Assembly: GCF_032854445.1 (NCBI RefSeq) | Contig: NC_088300.1 | Span: 24,473,608-24,537,607, forward strand | Reading direction: 5' to 3' | Length of the DNA: 64,000 nucleotides | From: Liolophura sinensis | Taxonomy: Eukaryota > Mollusca > Polyplacophora > Chitonida > Chitonidae | Shown: positions 12,101 through 20,874 of the stretch, in pieces | How positions within the stretch are numbered: the stretch's first letter is position 1 | Layout of the letters: every line of letters starts with the position of its first letter | The notes under the pieces: model-generated | Database searches by the model: none | Seen by the model: the letters and a program-made list of their open reading frames with translations, nothing else | Told to the model about the DNA's origin: nothing | Translations under genes and position numbers: made by a program

Positions 12101-15100
12101 TGTGTATGTATATGACAGTGTGATTTGTGTGTGTATATGACAATATGATGTGTATATGACAATATGATGTGTATGTATATGACATTATGACTTGTGTATG
12201 TATATGACAGTGTGACTTGTGTGTGTATATGACATTATGACTTGTGGATGTATATGACAGTGTGACGTGTGTGTATATGACATTATGACTTGTGATGTAT
12301 ATGACAGTGTGACGTGTGTGTATATGACAATATGATGTGTATGTATATGACATTATGACTTGTGGATGTATATAACAGTGTGACTTGTGTGTGTATATGA
12401 CTTGTGTATGTATATGACATTATGACTTGTGGATGTATATGACAGGAGTGTGACGTGTGTGTATATGACATTATGACTTGTGGATGTATATGACAGTGTG
12501 ACTTGTGTGTGTATATGACATTATGACTTGTGGATGTATGACAGTGTGACTTGTGTGTGTATATGACATTATGACTTGTGGATGTATATGACATTATGAC
12601 TTGTGGATGTATATGACAGTGTGACGTGTGTGTATATGACAATAGGACTTGTGTATGCATGTGACATTATGACTTGTGTATGTATATGACGTGTGTGTGT
12701 GTGTATATTACAATATGGCTTGTGTGTGTATATGACGTGTATATGGCAATATGACGTGTGTGCGTATGACAATATGACGTGTTTGTGTATGACAATATTG
12801 GTTGTGTATGTTTATGACAGGACTTGCGTGTGTATATGACAATATGACTAGTGTGTGTGTGTATGACAATATGAGGCGTGTTGCATATGGCAATATGACT
12901 TGTGTATGTGCCTCAGTTGGTTAGCGCGCTAGTGCAGCGTAGTGACCCGGGATCACCAATGCCGTCGCTGTGAGTTCAAGTCCAGCTCATGCTGGCTCCC
13001 TTTCCGGCCCTACGTAGGAAGGTCTGGCAGCAATCTGCCGATGGTCATGGGTTTCCACTGGGTTCTGCCTGGTTTTCTTCACCATAATGCCTGGCCGCCG
13101 TCATATAAGTGAAATATTCTTGAGTACAGCGTAAAACACCAATCAAATAAATAAAATGTGTGTGTATATGACAATGTGACTTGTGTGTATGACAATATGA
13201 CTTGTGTGTGTGTATGACACTATGACGTGTGTGTATATGACAATGTGACTTGTGTGTATGGACAATATGACGTGTGTGTATATGATATATACCGTGTGTA
13301 TGTATGACAATATGAGTTGTGTGTGTGTATGACAATATGACGTGTGTGTATGACAATGACGTGTGTGTGTGGCAGTATCACCTGTGTGTGTATGACAATA
13401 TTACTTGTGTGTGTGTATGACAATATGACGTGTGTATATATGACAGTGTGACGTGTGTGTATATGATATGACAGTGTGACTTGTGTGTGTATATGACAAA
13501 ATGACTGACTTGTGTGTATATGACATTATGGTGTGTGTATATATGACAATATGACGTGTGTATATGACAATATGACTGACGTGTGTGTATATCACAATAT
13601 GGCGTGTGTATGTGTGTGTGTATAACAATGTGGGTTGTGTGTGTGTGTATGACAATGATGTGTGTGTGTATGACAGTGACTTGTGTATGTATATGACAGT
13701 ATTGCTTGTGTGTGTATACAATGTAACGTGTGTGTGTATGACAATATGACGTGTGTGTATGACAATATGACTTGTGTGTGTGTATGACAATATGACTTGT
13801 GTGTGTGTATGACAGTATGATGTGTGTGTATATGACAATATGACTTGTGTTTGTATGACGTGTGTGTATATGACATGTGTGTGTGTGTATGACACTATGA
13901 CTTGTGTGTATGACACTATGACTTGTGTATGTATATGACACTATGCCTTGTCCATGTATATGACAATATGCAATATCTGATGAAGTATTTTTTCTTTGCC
14001 CAGGTTCTCCCTCATTTTGAGAGAATACCAGGACATATCAATGAGAATCACTGGATCAGTTTTACTGGAACCATTACCAAGCAGTCAACAGAGTACGTAA
14101 AACACACTGTGACAGCTTATTTGGTCTCTTCCACACTCTCACTCTATGGGGCCTAGCTAGGTGACATGAAGAGATCCAAGGTGTGGCCGTTTTACACAGC
14201 CTAAAGCTCTTTGAAGGTCACTTAATTGTCTTTAAACAGTATGAATGTACATATCTCTGTGTTATATGGGGGGAGGTTTTTGATAATGTGCCAAAGTCTG
14301 TGGTTTACACCACCTTCCTCCACCCATAAAACTGAACACTGTAGAAGTGAAAGACTCTTCAATAATTAATTTATTAGTGAAGTTCTTGCCTATAGGCTAT
14401 CTTGATCAGACAGACAGTATTTGTCAAGTTTAGTCTGAACATAATCAAGCGACATACAGAACAGCCGGATCCTGGCCACGTATATGTTGTTCCCATCATG
14501 GCTGGACAGTACTGCACCCACGGTCCAGTTGTCATATGCCAACCCTGATCCACACCCTACTGCCACCCTGATACAATTGTATGCCCATGGTGGGACCATC
14601 ATGGGCGTAGCATCCTGCCACCCTGATCAAATTTTGTTACTGTTCATACTGTGTTGTTACAAGCTTATTTATCCAGGAAATCCGTTGTGTCTTGATAAGA
14701 AGTATTTTTTGCTGCTCGAAAATTTCCTGCAAAATTCAAGCCTATACCACCAGTGTGTGTAGCCTACTACTGGGGACTATTGTGCACGCCCGCACCAAGT
14801 CTATAGCACCAGTGTTTGTAGCCTACTACTGGGGACTATTGTGCACGCACACACCCAGTCTATAGCACCAGTGTTTGTAGCCTACTACCAGGGACTATTG
14901 TGCATGCCCGCACCAAGTCTATGGCACTTCTATTAGCCTATTTCTGGGGACTATTGTGCACGCGCACACCCAGTCTGTAGCAGCACTGTATGTAGCCTAC
15001 TACTGGGGACTATTGTGCACGCGCACACCCAGTCTGTAGCAGCACTGTATGTAGCCTACTACTGGGGACTATTGTGCACGCACACACCCAGTCTGTAGCA

Positions 15101-18100
15101 GCACTGTTTGTAGCCTACTACTGGGGACTATTGTGCACGCACACACCCAGTCTGTAGCAGCACTGTTTGTAGCCTACTACTGGGGACTATTGTGCACGCA
15201 CACAAACAGTCTGTAGCAGCACTGTATGTAGCCTACTACTGGGGACTATTGTGCACACACACACCCAGTCTGTAGCAGCACTGTTTGTAGCCTACTACTG
15301 GGGACTATTGTGCACGCACACACCCAGTCTGTAGCAGCACTGTTTGTAGCCTACTACTGGGGACTATTGTGCACGCACACACCCAGTCTGTGTCAGCAGT
15401 GTTTGTAGCCTATTACTGGGGACTATTGTGCAAGCACACACCAAGCATATAGCACCAGTGTTTGTAGCCTACTACTGGGGACTATTGTGCACGTGCACAC
15501 CGAGTTTGTAGCCTACTATTGGGGAATATTGTGCAAGCACACACTGAGCATATAGCACAAGTGTTTGTAGCCTACTACTGGGGAATATTGTGCAAGCACA
15601 CACTGAGCATATAGCACAAGTGTTTGTAGCCTACTACTGGGGACTATTGTGCACGCACACACCCAGTCTGTAGCAGCACTGTTTGTAGCCTACTACTGGG
15701 GACTATTGTGCACGCACACACCCAGTCTGTGTCAGCAGTGTTTGTAGCCTATTACTGGGGACTATTGTGCAAGCACACACCAAGCATATAGCACCAGTGT
15801 TTGTAGCCTACTACTGGGGACTATTGTGCACGTGCACACCGAGTTTGTAGCCTACTATTGGGGAATATTGTGCAAGCACACACTGAGCATATAGCACAAG
15901 TGTTTGTAGCCTACTACTGGGGAATATTGTGCATGCACTCACTGAATCTATAGCACCAGTGTTTGTAGCCTACTACTGGGGACTAATGTGCACGCTCACA
16001 CCAAGTCTGTAGCACCAATGTTTGTAGCCTACTATTGGGGACTATTGTGCATGCACACACGGAGCATATAGCAGCAGTGTTTGTAGCCTACTAGTGGAGA
16101 CCGTTGTGCATGTACACACCAAGCATATAGCACCAGTGTGTGTAGCCTACTACTGGGGACTATTGTGCACGCGCACACCCAGTCTGTAGCAGCACTGTAT
16201 GTAGCCTACTACTGGGGACTATTGTGCACGCACACACCCAGTCTGTAGCAGCACTGTATGTAGCCTACTACTGGGGACTATTGTGCACACACACACCCAG
16301 TCTGTAGCAGCACTGTTTGTAGCCTACTACTGGGGACTATTGTGCACGCACACAAACAGTCTGTAGCAGCACTGTTTGTAGCCTACTACTGGGGACTATT
16401 GTGCACGCACACACCCAGTCTGTAGCAGCACTGTTTGTAGCCTACTACTGGGGACTATTGTGCAAGCACACAAACAGTCTGTAGCAGCACTGTTTGTAGC
16501 CTACTACTGGGGACTATTGTGCACGCACACACCCAGTCTGTAGCAGCACTGTTTGTAGCCTACTACTGGGGACTATTGTGCATGCACACACCCAGTCTGT
16601 AGCAGCACTGTTTGTAGCCTACTACTGGGGACTATTGTGCAAGCCCCAGTCTGTAGCAGCACTGTTTGTAGTCTACTTCTGGGGGCTATTGTCCACGAAC
16701 ACCAAGCATAAATAATACAATGTAGATTTTAAACTTACACACTTGTACAGATTGAGTACATAGGCAAATGATGCTATGACATTACTATTACCTACAATAA
16801 ATAATCTGTAGATATCTAAATTGTTACATGGTTGTGGAGTTCTTGCCCCAAGAACATACTCATGCATGTAGCAGTTATGTTGATGTCACATAATCATGTG
16901 TCGTGGAATGTTGTAAAATGATACTGGGATCATCCAGCCACGATGGTGCAATTGTGGTGCCATGATACATTTAATTCTTACCAGATTGTACGCCCCCTTA
17001 ACGTACAATGGAACAAGGACACTGTATGGGCCTACCGTATGCCGACTGTGGAACTGTGATGGGCGTAGGATATTAACCTGGCATAACACTGTGCTGTAGG
17101 CCGTAGTTGAGAAATTATGTAGCTAGGTCTAATTATATATTGTGTTTATAAAAAATGTAGAATCTGAATGATTGGACAGTTGGGTAGATAGTGGCATTTA
17201 TGAGGTTCTGGCAGCCACTGCTGCCGTCACCAGATAAAACACACATTCATCAGCTCAGCAACACATCCATGTGCAAAAGTGCCAAATAGTCCAGTGTGTT
17301 TTGGTTATAATTAAACATGAACCATAGTGGAATATGTTCAAAAAATGGATTTGCATGGTGTTGGTTGTGTTACTAAGATGTACTGAAATCTAGAGGCACA
17401 TACAGACTAATGGATTTGTTCCCTGTTTTTATTACAGGTTCTCTGTAAACCTGCAGTGTGGAGAGGATGACAGTTCTGACATCGCCCTTCACTTCAACCC
17501 GCGCATTGCGGACCAGCAGGTGGTGCGCAACTCCAAGCAAAATGGCGATTGGCAGGATGAAGAGAACGACCAACCGGAATTCCCGTTCCAGCACAAGGAT
17601 TTCTTTGAAATAATCTTGTGTGTTCAACATGATACAATTAGGGTAACTACACTTCAGCTCAAATCAACCTTCATCGTAGAGATTGTAAAATTCATTACAC
17701 ACACTTCTACGGTCTGGTAAACTGCATGACATACACTTACGTGACCTGGTAAACTCCTTGACATACAGTTCTGTGGCCTGGTAAAGTGCATGACATACAC
17801 TTCTGTGACCTGGTAAACTGCATGACTTAAATTTATGTGACCTGATAAAATGCATGGCACACACTTATGTGACCTGGTAAACTCCCTAACATACACTTCT
17901 GTGGCCTGGTAAACTGCATGACATACACTTCTGTGGCCTGGTAAACTGCATGACATACACTTCTGTGGCCTGGTAAACTGCATGACGTACACTTCTGTGG
18001 TATGGCAGCAACCTGCAGGTGGTCGTGCATTTCTCTCAGGCTATGCCTGGTTTCCTCTCACCATAATTCTGGATGCCGTATAAGTAAAATACGTAAGTAC

Positions 18101-19462
18101 GACGTAAAACACCAATCAAATAAATAAATAAACACCTGCATGACGTACACTTCTGTGGTCTGGTAAACTGCATGCGTAGCCTTCTGTGGCTTGGTAAACT
18201 TCATGACGTACAGTTCTGTGGCCTGGTAAAGTGCATGACATACACTTCTGTGATCTGGTAAACTGCATGACGTAAATTTATGTGAACTGGTAAACTACCT
18301 GATGTATACTTCAGTGACCTGGTAAACTTCCTGACATACACTTCTGTGGCCTGGTAAACTGCATGACATACACTTCAATGACCTTGTAAGCTCCATGACG
18401 TACACTTGCAGCCAGTTAAGTGCATAATGTACATTTCTGCAGCCAGGTCAAGTCCCCAAGGTATACATGTATGTTTTTTAGTCCAGTTAAAATGTATTTC
18501 ATAAACTTCTTTCTGTGACCAGGTAAATACAAAATATAAACTTCTGTGGCCAGGTAGAATGCATGATCTATCATCAACACTTCTGTGGCAAAGTGGTTAG
18601 ATTGTTCAGTTTGCATATTTAACATGAGACTTGCACAGATTTATATCTTTCCTAATGGTTTAAACTTTGTAGTCTTGATAATTCTTACCTTGTAGGTTTA
18701 GATTAGGGAGATAAAGGTGTCCATCTATATAAGTCCGATTGTCATAGAAGTAAAAAATATTCTTAGTCTGTATGGTAAGCATCATGTCTGGTATCTTCAA
18801 CATTGCCATTTAGTGAAGCACTATAAAAAATATACTGTCAATGAAACTGGTCTACTTGTGAAACGATGGCTGACCACAATAATGCTGCAAACTAGTTTAT
18901 ATTCCTATTGAATAAACTACGGGAATAGTGTTTACATGAAGAAACATGCATAGCTCTGCATTTGGGTTGGAACTCATTGTACCATTCTAAACTCTGTGGA
19001 CATTGATAGTTGTTATTTCCAGGGTACATCCTTCAAGACATAATTGGCTCATTTAACATATGTTTGTCATACATTTTCCAGTTTAAAGTGTGTGAAGTTA
19101 AAGATCCCAAATAAGTAAATAAGTATGTCTAATTTCTTAAGCCTTTTGTCTGAGAAACTTGAGATTCTTGGACTTTTTTGGAAATTAAGAGTACTTGAAC
19201 ATCCAAGTTTTTTGATTCTATGTGTTGTTATTTTTATGGTATAATTTGCATTATGAAACATGGATGCTATCATACATACAGAATGAGCATCATGTTGGTT
19301 TATCTGAAATTACTGAATTCTTGTTTTTTTCTTGTTTTTTTTTTTAAGACCTTTGTAAATGGCCGCAACTTTGTGAACTTTGATCATCGCTTAAACAAAG
19401 ACCAAATTTGCCATGTGATGACAAGAGGAAATGCTAACTTCTTCCAACCGGAGTTCTTCTAG
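26..19462 (+). CDS. Four-CRD tandem-repeat galectin (5'-partial, 12 exons)
   Basis: Spliced coding sequence: 26-114, 525-729, 3415-3534, 4279-4361, 5190-5400, 6355-6474, 8426-8514, 10118-10322, 11701-11823, 14004-14092, 17438-17642, 19349-19462. All introns are GT-AG and every junction keeps frame, giving 550 residues plus TAG. Galectins bind beta-galactosides and are made without a signal peptide; in molluscs, four-CRD forms are reported on haemocytes, where they bind microbial and self glycans (family knowledge). Each CRD shows the sugar-binding block H-x-NPR, then V-x-N, then W-x-x-E. CRD lengths are 138, 138, 139 and 135 residues. The first exon enters in phase 0 without a start codon, so the N-terminus lies upstream. 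Only CRD2 keeps an Arg at the usual last contact position after Trp-Glu (WGDEER). Seven of eleven introns contain tandem arrays. Very sure of family; exact borders are read by eye. Confidence 0.93.
525..729 (+). CDS. Galectin exon, CRD1 sugar-binding part
   Basis: Acceptor ggcctccag, donor TACAAG/gtttgt; 205 nt. It begins FAINLQSEE and carries AFHLNPRHNENKIVRNS followed by DWAEEE. His, Asn, Arg, the second Asn, Trp and Glu of the galactose pocket are present; the last usual Arg is Thr. It ends FAIRILVTDSQYK, where the third CRD exon joins in phase 0. Confidence 0.95.
880..1436. repeat. Degenerate acceptor-like repeats, 5' part of intron 2 array
   Basis: Irregular units built from TGATTGTCTCCTTGTTATCA, then CAGGAGTCAGTAGAACATCT. 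They share the core TGTCTCCTTGT with the 23-bp array that follows and look like its older, longer ancestor form. Confidence 0.85.
1437..3414. repeat. 23-bp minisatellite, about 86 copies, ending on a splice acceptor
   Basis: Unit is TGAATGTCTCC joined to TTGTCCTCACAG. Each unit is a pyrimidine-rich tract ending in CACAG, i.e. a copy of a 3' splice site, and the last unit's CAG is the acceptor of the exon at 3415. Variants are CCTCACAG, TCTCACAG, TCTCACAA and TTCACATAC. A longer-range repeat is visible: the distinctive stretch starting at 1443 recurs at 1901, about 458 bp (20 units) later. Confidence 0.95.
3415..3534 (+). CDS. Galectin exon, CRD1 C-terminal part
   Basis: Acceptor ctcctcacag, donor AAGGTG/gtaagt; 120 nt, 40 residues. 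It contains NGYHVVDFNHRLS, the conserved NG-x-x-x-x-x-FNHR segment, then VRVTGEAHFYDISF. The acceptor is the last unit of a 23-bp minisatellite that fills the preceding intron. Confidence 0.95.
4279..4361 (+). CDS. Galectin exon, CRD2 part 1
   Basis: Acceptor aatttcag, donor ACTGG/gtgagt; 83 nt, entering phase 0 and leaving two bases. It reads SSPYVGVIPGKFQVGKAVRI then RGVVTDT. Two residues shorter than the matching exon of the other CRDs; the following exon is two residues longer, so the CRD length is unchanged. Confidence 0.88.
5190..5400 (+). CDS. Galectin exon, CRD2 sugar-binding part
   Basis: Acceptor gtgcctgcag, donor TTTACA/gtatgt; 211 nt. It contains AYHFNPRHSDEAVVRNS and GDWGDEER, the only CRD of the four that keeps the full canonical set including the last Arg. 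It ends DMFCVATNEGFT. Its last ~50 nt together with the donor are repeated about eight times directly downstream. Confidence 0.95.
5401..5890. repeat. 61-bp exon-end/donor tandem array, about 8 copies
   Basis: Starts at the donor of the CRD2 sugar-binding exon. The unit repeats the last ~50 nt of that exon (GCAACTTCTTTGACATG ... GAGGGTTTTACA) plus the first bases of the intron (GTATGTACACCCTGG). The first copies are nearly identical to the exon; later copies diverge and carry a consensus-like GTAAGTAC. The array therefore contains several potential 5' splice sites. Confidence 0.93.
6355..6474 (+). CDS. Galectin exon, CRD2 C-terminal part
   Basis: Acceptor tgttttgcag, donor CAAACA/gtgagt; 120 nt. 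Reads TFINGAFYVNFAYRCSVEQV then SHMAIQGDVDIADVQYF. The NG-x-F segment is kept but the usual FNHR is FAYR. Confidence 0.93.
6496..6700 (+). mobile_element. Diverged tRNA-derived SINE (family 1), full-length-like
   Basis: Contains GTGAGTTCAAGTCCAGCTC (B-box region) and the 3' tail GTGAAATATTCTTGAGTA then TTAAACACCAATGAAATCA. Diverged from the intact copy near 23.9-24.1 kb. Lies in the intron between CRD2 and CRD3. Confidence 0.75.
7529..7787. repeat. Foldback hairpin, 84-bp arms
   Basis: Left arm 7529-7612 is the near-perfect reverse complement of right arm 7704-7787 (for example GCCCAATGCCCTGACCAGTA against TACTGGTCAGGGCATTGGGC), with a 91-bp loop. No coding content. Could be a small foldback transposon or an inverted duplication. 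Confidence 0.88.
7821..8150. repeat. 20-bp minisatellite, about 16 copies
   Basis: Unit GATTTAGATGTTGGCATGAG with GGGTG/AGATG and GTGAA variants, immediately after the foldback and within the CRD2-CRD3 intron. Confidence 0.9.
8426..8514 (+). CDS. Galectin exon, CRD3 part 1
   Basis: Acceptor tgcttctcag, donor CAAAG/gttggt; 89 nt with the same phases as the other first CRD exons. Reads RDNVCKEIPSGLKKGDVITV then RGIFQADAQ, matching the P-x-G-L-x-x-G-x-x-I-x-V-x-G pattern. Confidence 0.9.
9274..9375 (+). mobile_element. SINE family 1 fragment (3' half)
   Basis: Contains GCCAGCAACCTGCGAATGGT, GGTGAAATATTCTTGAGTA and AAAACACTGATCAGATAAAT. No tRNA-like head. Confidence 0.75.
9631..10117. repeat. 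61-bp minisatellite, 8 copies, ending on a splice acceptor
   Basis: Unit begins GATCATCATCATCATTACCA, continues TATATTACTTGGTCCTGATT and ends TACTGGTAAAAAGGTCA. Copies start at 9631, 9692, 9753 and so on. The last copy ends TACTGGTATAATTACAG, which is the acceptor of the exon at 10118, so the array is phased to the splice site. Confidence 0.94.
10118..10322 (+). CDS. Galectin exon, CRD3 sugar-binding part
   Basis: Acceptor ataattacag, donor TTTAAG/gtatgg; 205 nt. Contains ALHYNPRRSQQQVVLNTRYG and GDWGEEQ. The His-Asn-Arg, Asn and Trp-Glu positions are present; the last Arg is Val. Noticeably more GC-rich than the flanking introns. The acceptor is the end of the last 61-bp array unit. Confidence 0.94.
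10670..10737. repeat. Short AATAACACA-type simple repeat
   Basis: Imperfect repeats of ACACAAATA in the intron after the CRD3 sugar-binding exon. The rest of this 1.4-kb intron shows nothing else recognisable except the SINE tail near 11.3 kb. Confidence 0.8.
11298..11347 (+). mobile_element. SINE family 2 tail fragment
   Basis: Contains GACTGAAAAATTGTTGAGTA, CGACGTTAAACCCCAAGCA and a (CTCA)n end. The same tail closes the family 2 copy at 37.3-37.5 kb. Confidence 0.65.
11701..11823 (+). CDS. Galectin exon, CRD3 C-terminal part
   Basis: Acceptor ttgttgacag, donor CAAGTG/gtatgg; 123 nt, 41 residues. Reads IYCNGRFMTQFPARESVLDI then VKSVSVAGDAYIHQIKL. The NG-x-F motif is kept but FNHR is replaced by FPAR, making this the most diverged C-terminal third. 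Confidence 0.9.
12090..13968. repeat. TG-rich TATGACA minisatellite with variable 20-30 bp units
   Basis: Repeats of GTGTGTATATGAC alternating with AATATGACTTG, ATTATGACTTG or AGTGTGACTTG. Occupies most of the intron before CRD4 and ends about 35 bp before the exon at 14004. Interrupted by a SINE at 12908-13155. Its long alternating purine-pyrimidine stretches could adopt Z-DNA. Confidence 0.93.
12908..13155 (+). mobile_element. tRNA-derived SINE (family 1) inserted in minisatellite
   Basis: Head CTCAGTTGGTTAGCGCGCTA is an A-box-like tRNA segment; GTGAGTTCAAGTCCAGCTC is the B-box. Body contains CCGCCGTCATATAAGTGAAA and the tail CACCAATCAAATAAATAAA. Array sequence flanks both sides, so it landed after the array formed. 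Confidence 0.9.
14004..14092 (+). CDS. Galectin exon, CRD4 part 1
   Basis: Acceptor tttgcccag, donor ACAGA/gtacgt; 89 nt. Reads VLPHFERIPGHINENHWISF then TGTITKQST. The spacing G-x-I-x-x-x-x-x-I-x-F-x-G fits the first CRD strands. The donor gtacgt is weaker than the others. Confidence 0.85.
14742..16690. repeat. 60-bp minisatellite, about 32 copies
   Basis: Unit: TGTAGCCTACTACTGGGGAC, TATTGTGCACGCACACACCC, AGTCTGTAGCAGCACTGTTT. Variation is concentrated around the GTGCAC palindrome and the C-rich middle. Blocks are themselves repeated: the stretch from about 15390 recurs about 337 bp later. Inside the CRD4 intron. Confidence 0.95.
17438..17642 (+). CDS. Galectin exon, CRD4 sugar-binding part
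   Basis: Acceptor ttattacag, donor ATTAGG/gtaact; 205 nt. Contains ALHFNPRIADQQVVRNSKQN and GDWQDEEN. His, Asn, Arg, Asn, Trp and Glu are present; the last Arg is Asn. Confidence 0.95.
17698..18600. repeat. 32-bp minisatellite, decaying to the right
   Basis: Unit TTCTGTGGCCTGGTAAACTG then CATGACATACAC. Each unit carries GGTAAACT, a donor-like string. Regular to about 18400, then degenerate. A SINE fragment at 18000-18131 splits it. Lies in the last coding intron. Confidence 0.9.
18000..18131 (+). mobile_element. SINE family 1 fragment inserted in 32-bp array
   Basis: GGCAGCAACCTGCAGGTGGT ... CACCATAATTCTGGATGCCG ... AAAACACCAATCAAATAAAT. Array units resume directly after the tail. The tRNA-like head is missing. 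Confidence 0.8.
19349..19462 (+). CDS. Galectin last coding exon, CRD4 C-terminal part
   Basis: Acceptor is a long T tract ending in aag; 37 residues then TAG at 19460-19462. Contains TFVNGRNFVNFDHRLNKDQI then CHVMTRGNANFFQPEFF. F-D-H-R stands for the canonical FNHR. The protein ends directly after the last CRD strand with no tail. Confidence 0.94.
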   Translation, partial: TFVNGRNFVNFDHRLNKDQICHVMTRGNANFFQPEFF

Positions 19463-19484
19463 ACTGAATTACCAGGACTATCAG

Positions 19485-20874
19485 GTGAGCTTCTAATTGT
19501 AGCAGATAATAGCCACAGTAGTCGTAATGGCCAGGGGAGGGTGTGGTCACTATTGGACCTGTGATCATCTGCATTGTTGTGTGACTATGCAATGGTTTGT
19601 TGAGTTCTTGCAGCTTTAGGGCTTGGTATTAAGAGGGTTGGGGGGCCACCGTGGGTCCCCTGGTTAGCATGCTAATGCAGCGTGATAACCTTGGAGCCTT
19701 TCACCAATGTCTTCGCTACGAGTTCAAATCCAGCTCATGCTGGCTCCTCTCTGACAATATGTTGGAAGGTCTGTCAGAAACCTTCGGATGGTCATATGGT
19801 TTTCCCCATACTCTGCTCGGTGTTCTCTCACCATAATATTGGCCGCAGTCACATGAGTGAAAAAGTCAGCATAAAACACCAATCAAATAAACAAATAAAT
19901 AAATAAATTTAGAAAGTATGAACTGGTCAAAGAAAATTACAGCATATTGTAAGAGTAGATGAAGAAAGTAAAGCACAGTGAAATTGCTGTAAGAAAAGTA
20001 TAGCACAAACATGACTACCAAAAATACTGCAGTGTGAATAAAATACAGCACACAGAGAAAGTTTGTGGTAAAGTATAGCACATACTATAAGGTTTTAGTG
20101 AGAAAATTACTGCACACTTACCTGTTAAGTCCAGAGTATAAGTATTAGTAAAAGCCTAGAAGTCAGTAAGCTGTGAACACCACACACTGTAAGACCTTTG
20201 TATAATGAAGTATGGAACACTTATAGTAAGAATGTCATAAAACAACATACTGTATAGCACACAGTGTCTTGAAAGAAAAGTACAGCACCTACAGTGGAAT
20301 GCAGCAAATATGTACAGCACACGGCACTGATTTTAGCAAAAAAAAAAAAGCACTACACATGGTAAGAAAATCACACCACTCACATTACAAATACAGTAAG
20401 AAAAATGCTACATTTACAGTGATATTGATATAAGACATGAGATTGATGCAAGACTGATGTGACACACAAGGGTGTTATAATAAGGAAAGTAGCGTACACT
20501 AAATAAAGCACAGACAATGAGATTGCGGTAAAAATAAAGCATAGCACGCTCCAGCAATAGATAAATATTCTCATCCCTAGTTGTTCATATCCTGTCAGTC
20601 TGACATCATCCAGCAGCAAAATTATCAGCTGAACGATAACAACTAATAATAGGGCTTCAAGAATACTGCTCTGTCATAAGCTATGTTTATCTCTTCAGTT
20701 AAAACATGTATAATGTAAATGTGTAAATTTTCCACTAGGTTTACAGTATGATTATCTCCCTTGAGTGGTTCGTGAAAATTTTACTTTTGAGTGGATATGT
20801 TCACATGTAGACGTCATTGGGCCGATTATCTCCCTTGTGCTGTTCAATGACAATTTTTCCTCTGTATTTTACAG
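19485..20874 (+). other. Probable 3' UTR intron of the galectin gene
   Basis: Twenty-two bases after the stop, TCAG/gtgagc is a strong donor. The only acceptor downstream with a convincing pyrimidine tract is tttttcctctgtattttacag ending at 20874. The interval contains a SINE and simple AT-rich sequence. Inferred only from splice-site quality; an unspliced 3' UTR is also possible. Confidence 0.45.
19640..19908 (+). mobile_element. tRNA-derived SINE (family 1), diverged full length
   Basis: Head GGTCCCCTGGTTAGCATGCT, B-box GAGTTCAAATCCAGCTCATG, tail AAAACACCAATCAAATAAAC followed by (AAAT)n. Sits in the presumed 3' UTR intron of the galectin gene. Confidence 0.85.

Noticed and set aside
13378-13941. 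187-codon minus-strand open frame rich in Ser, Tyr, Thr, His and Ile
   Set aside because: It is the translation of the TG-rich TATGACA minisatellite; several frames of the same array stay open for the same reason.
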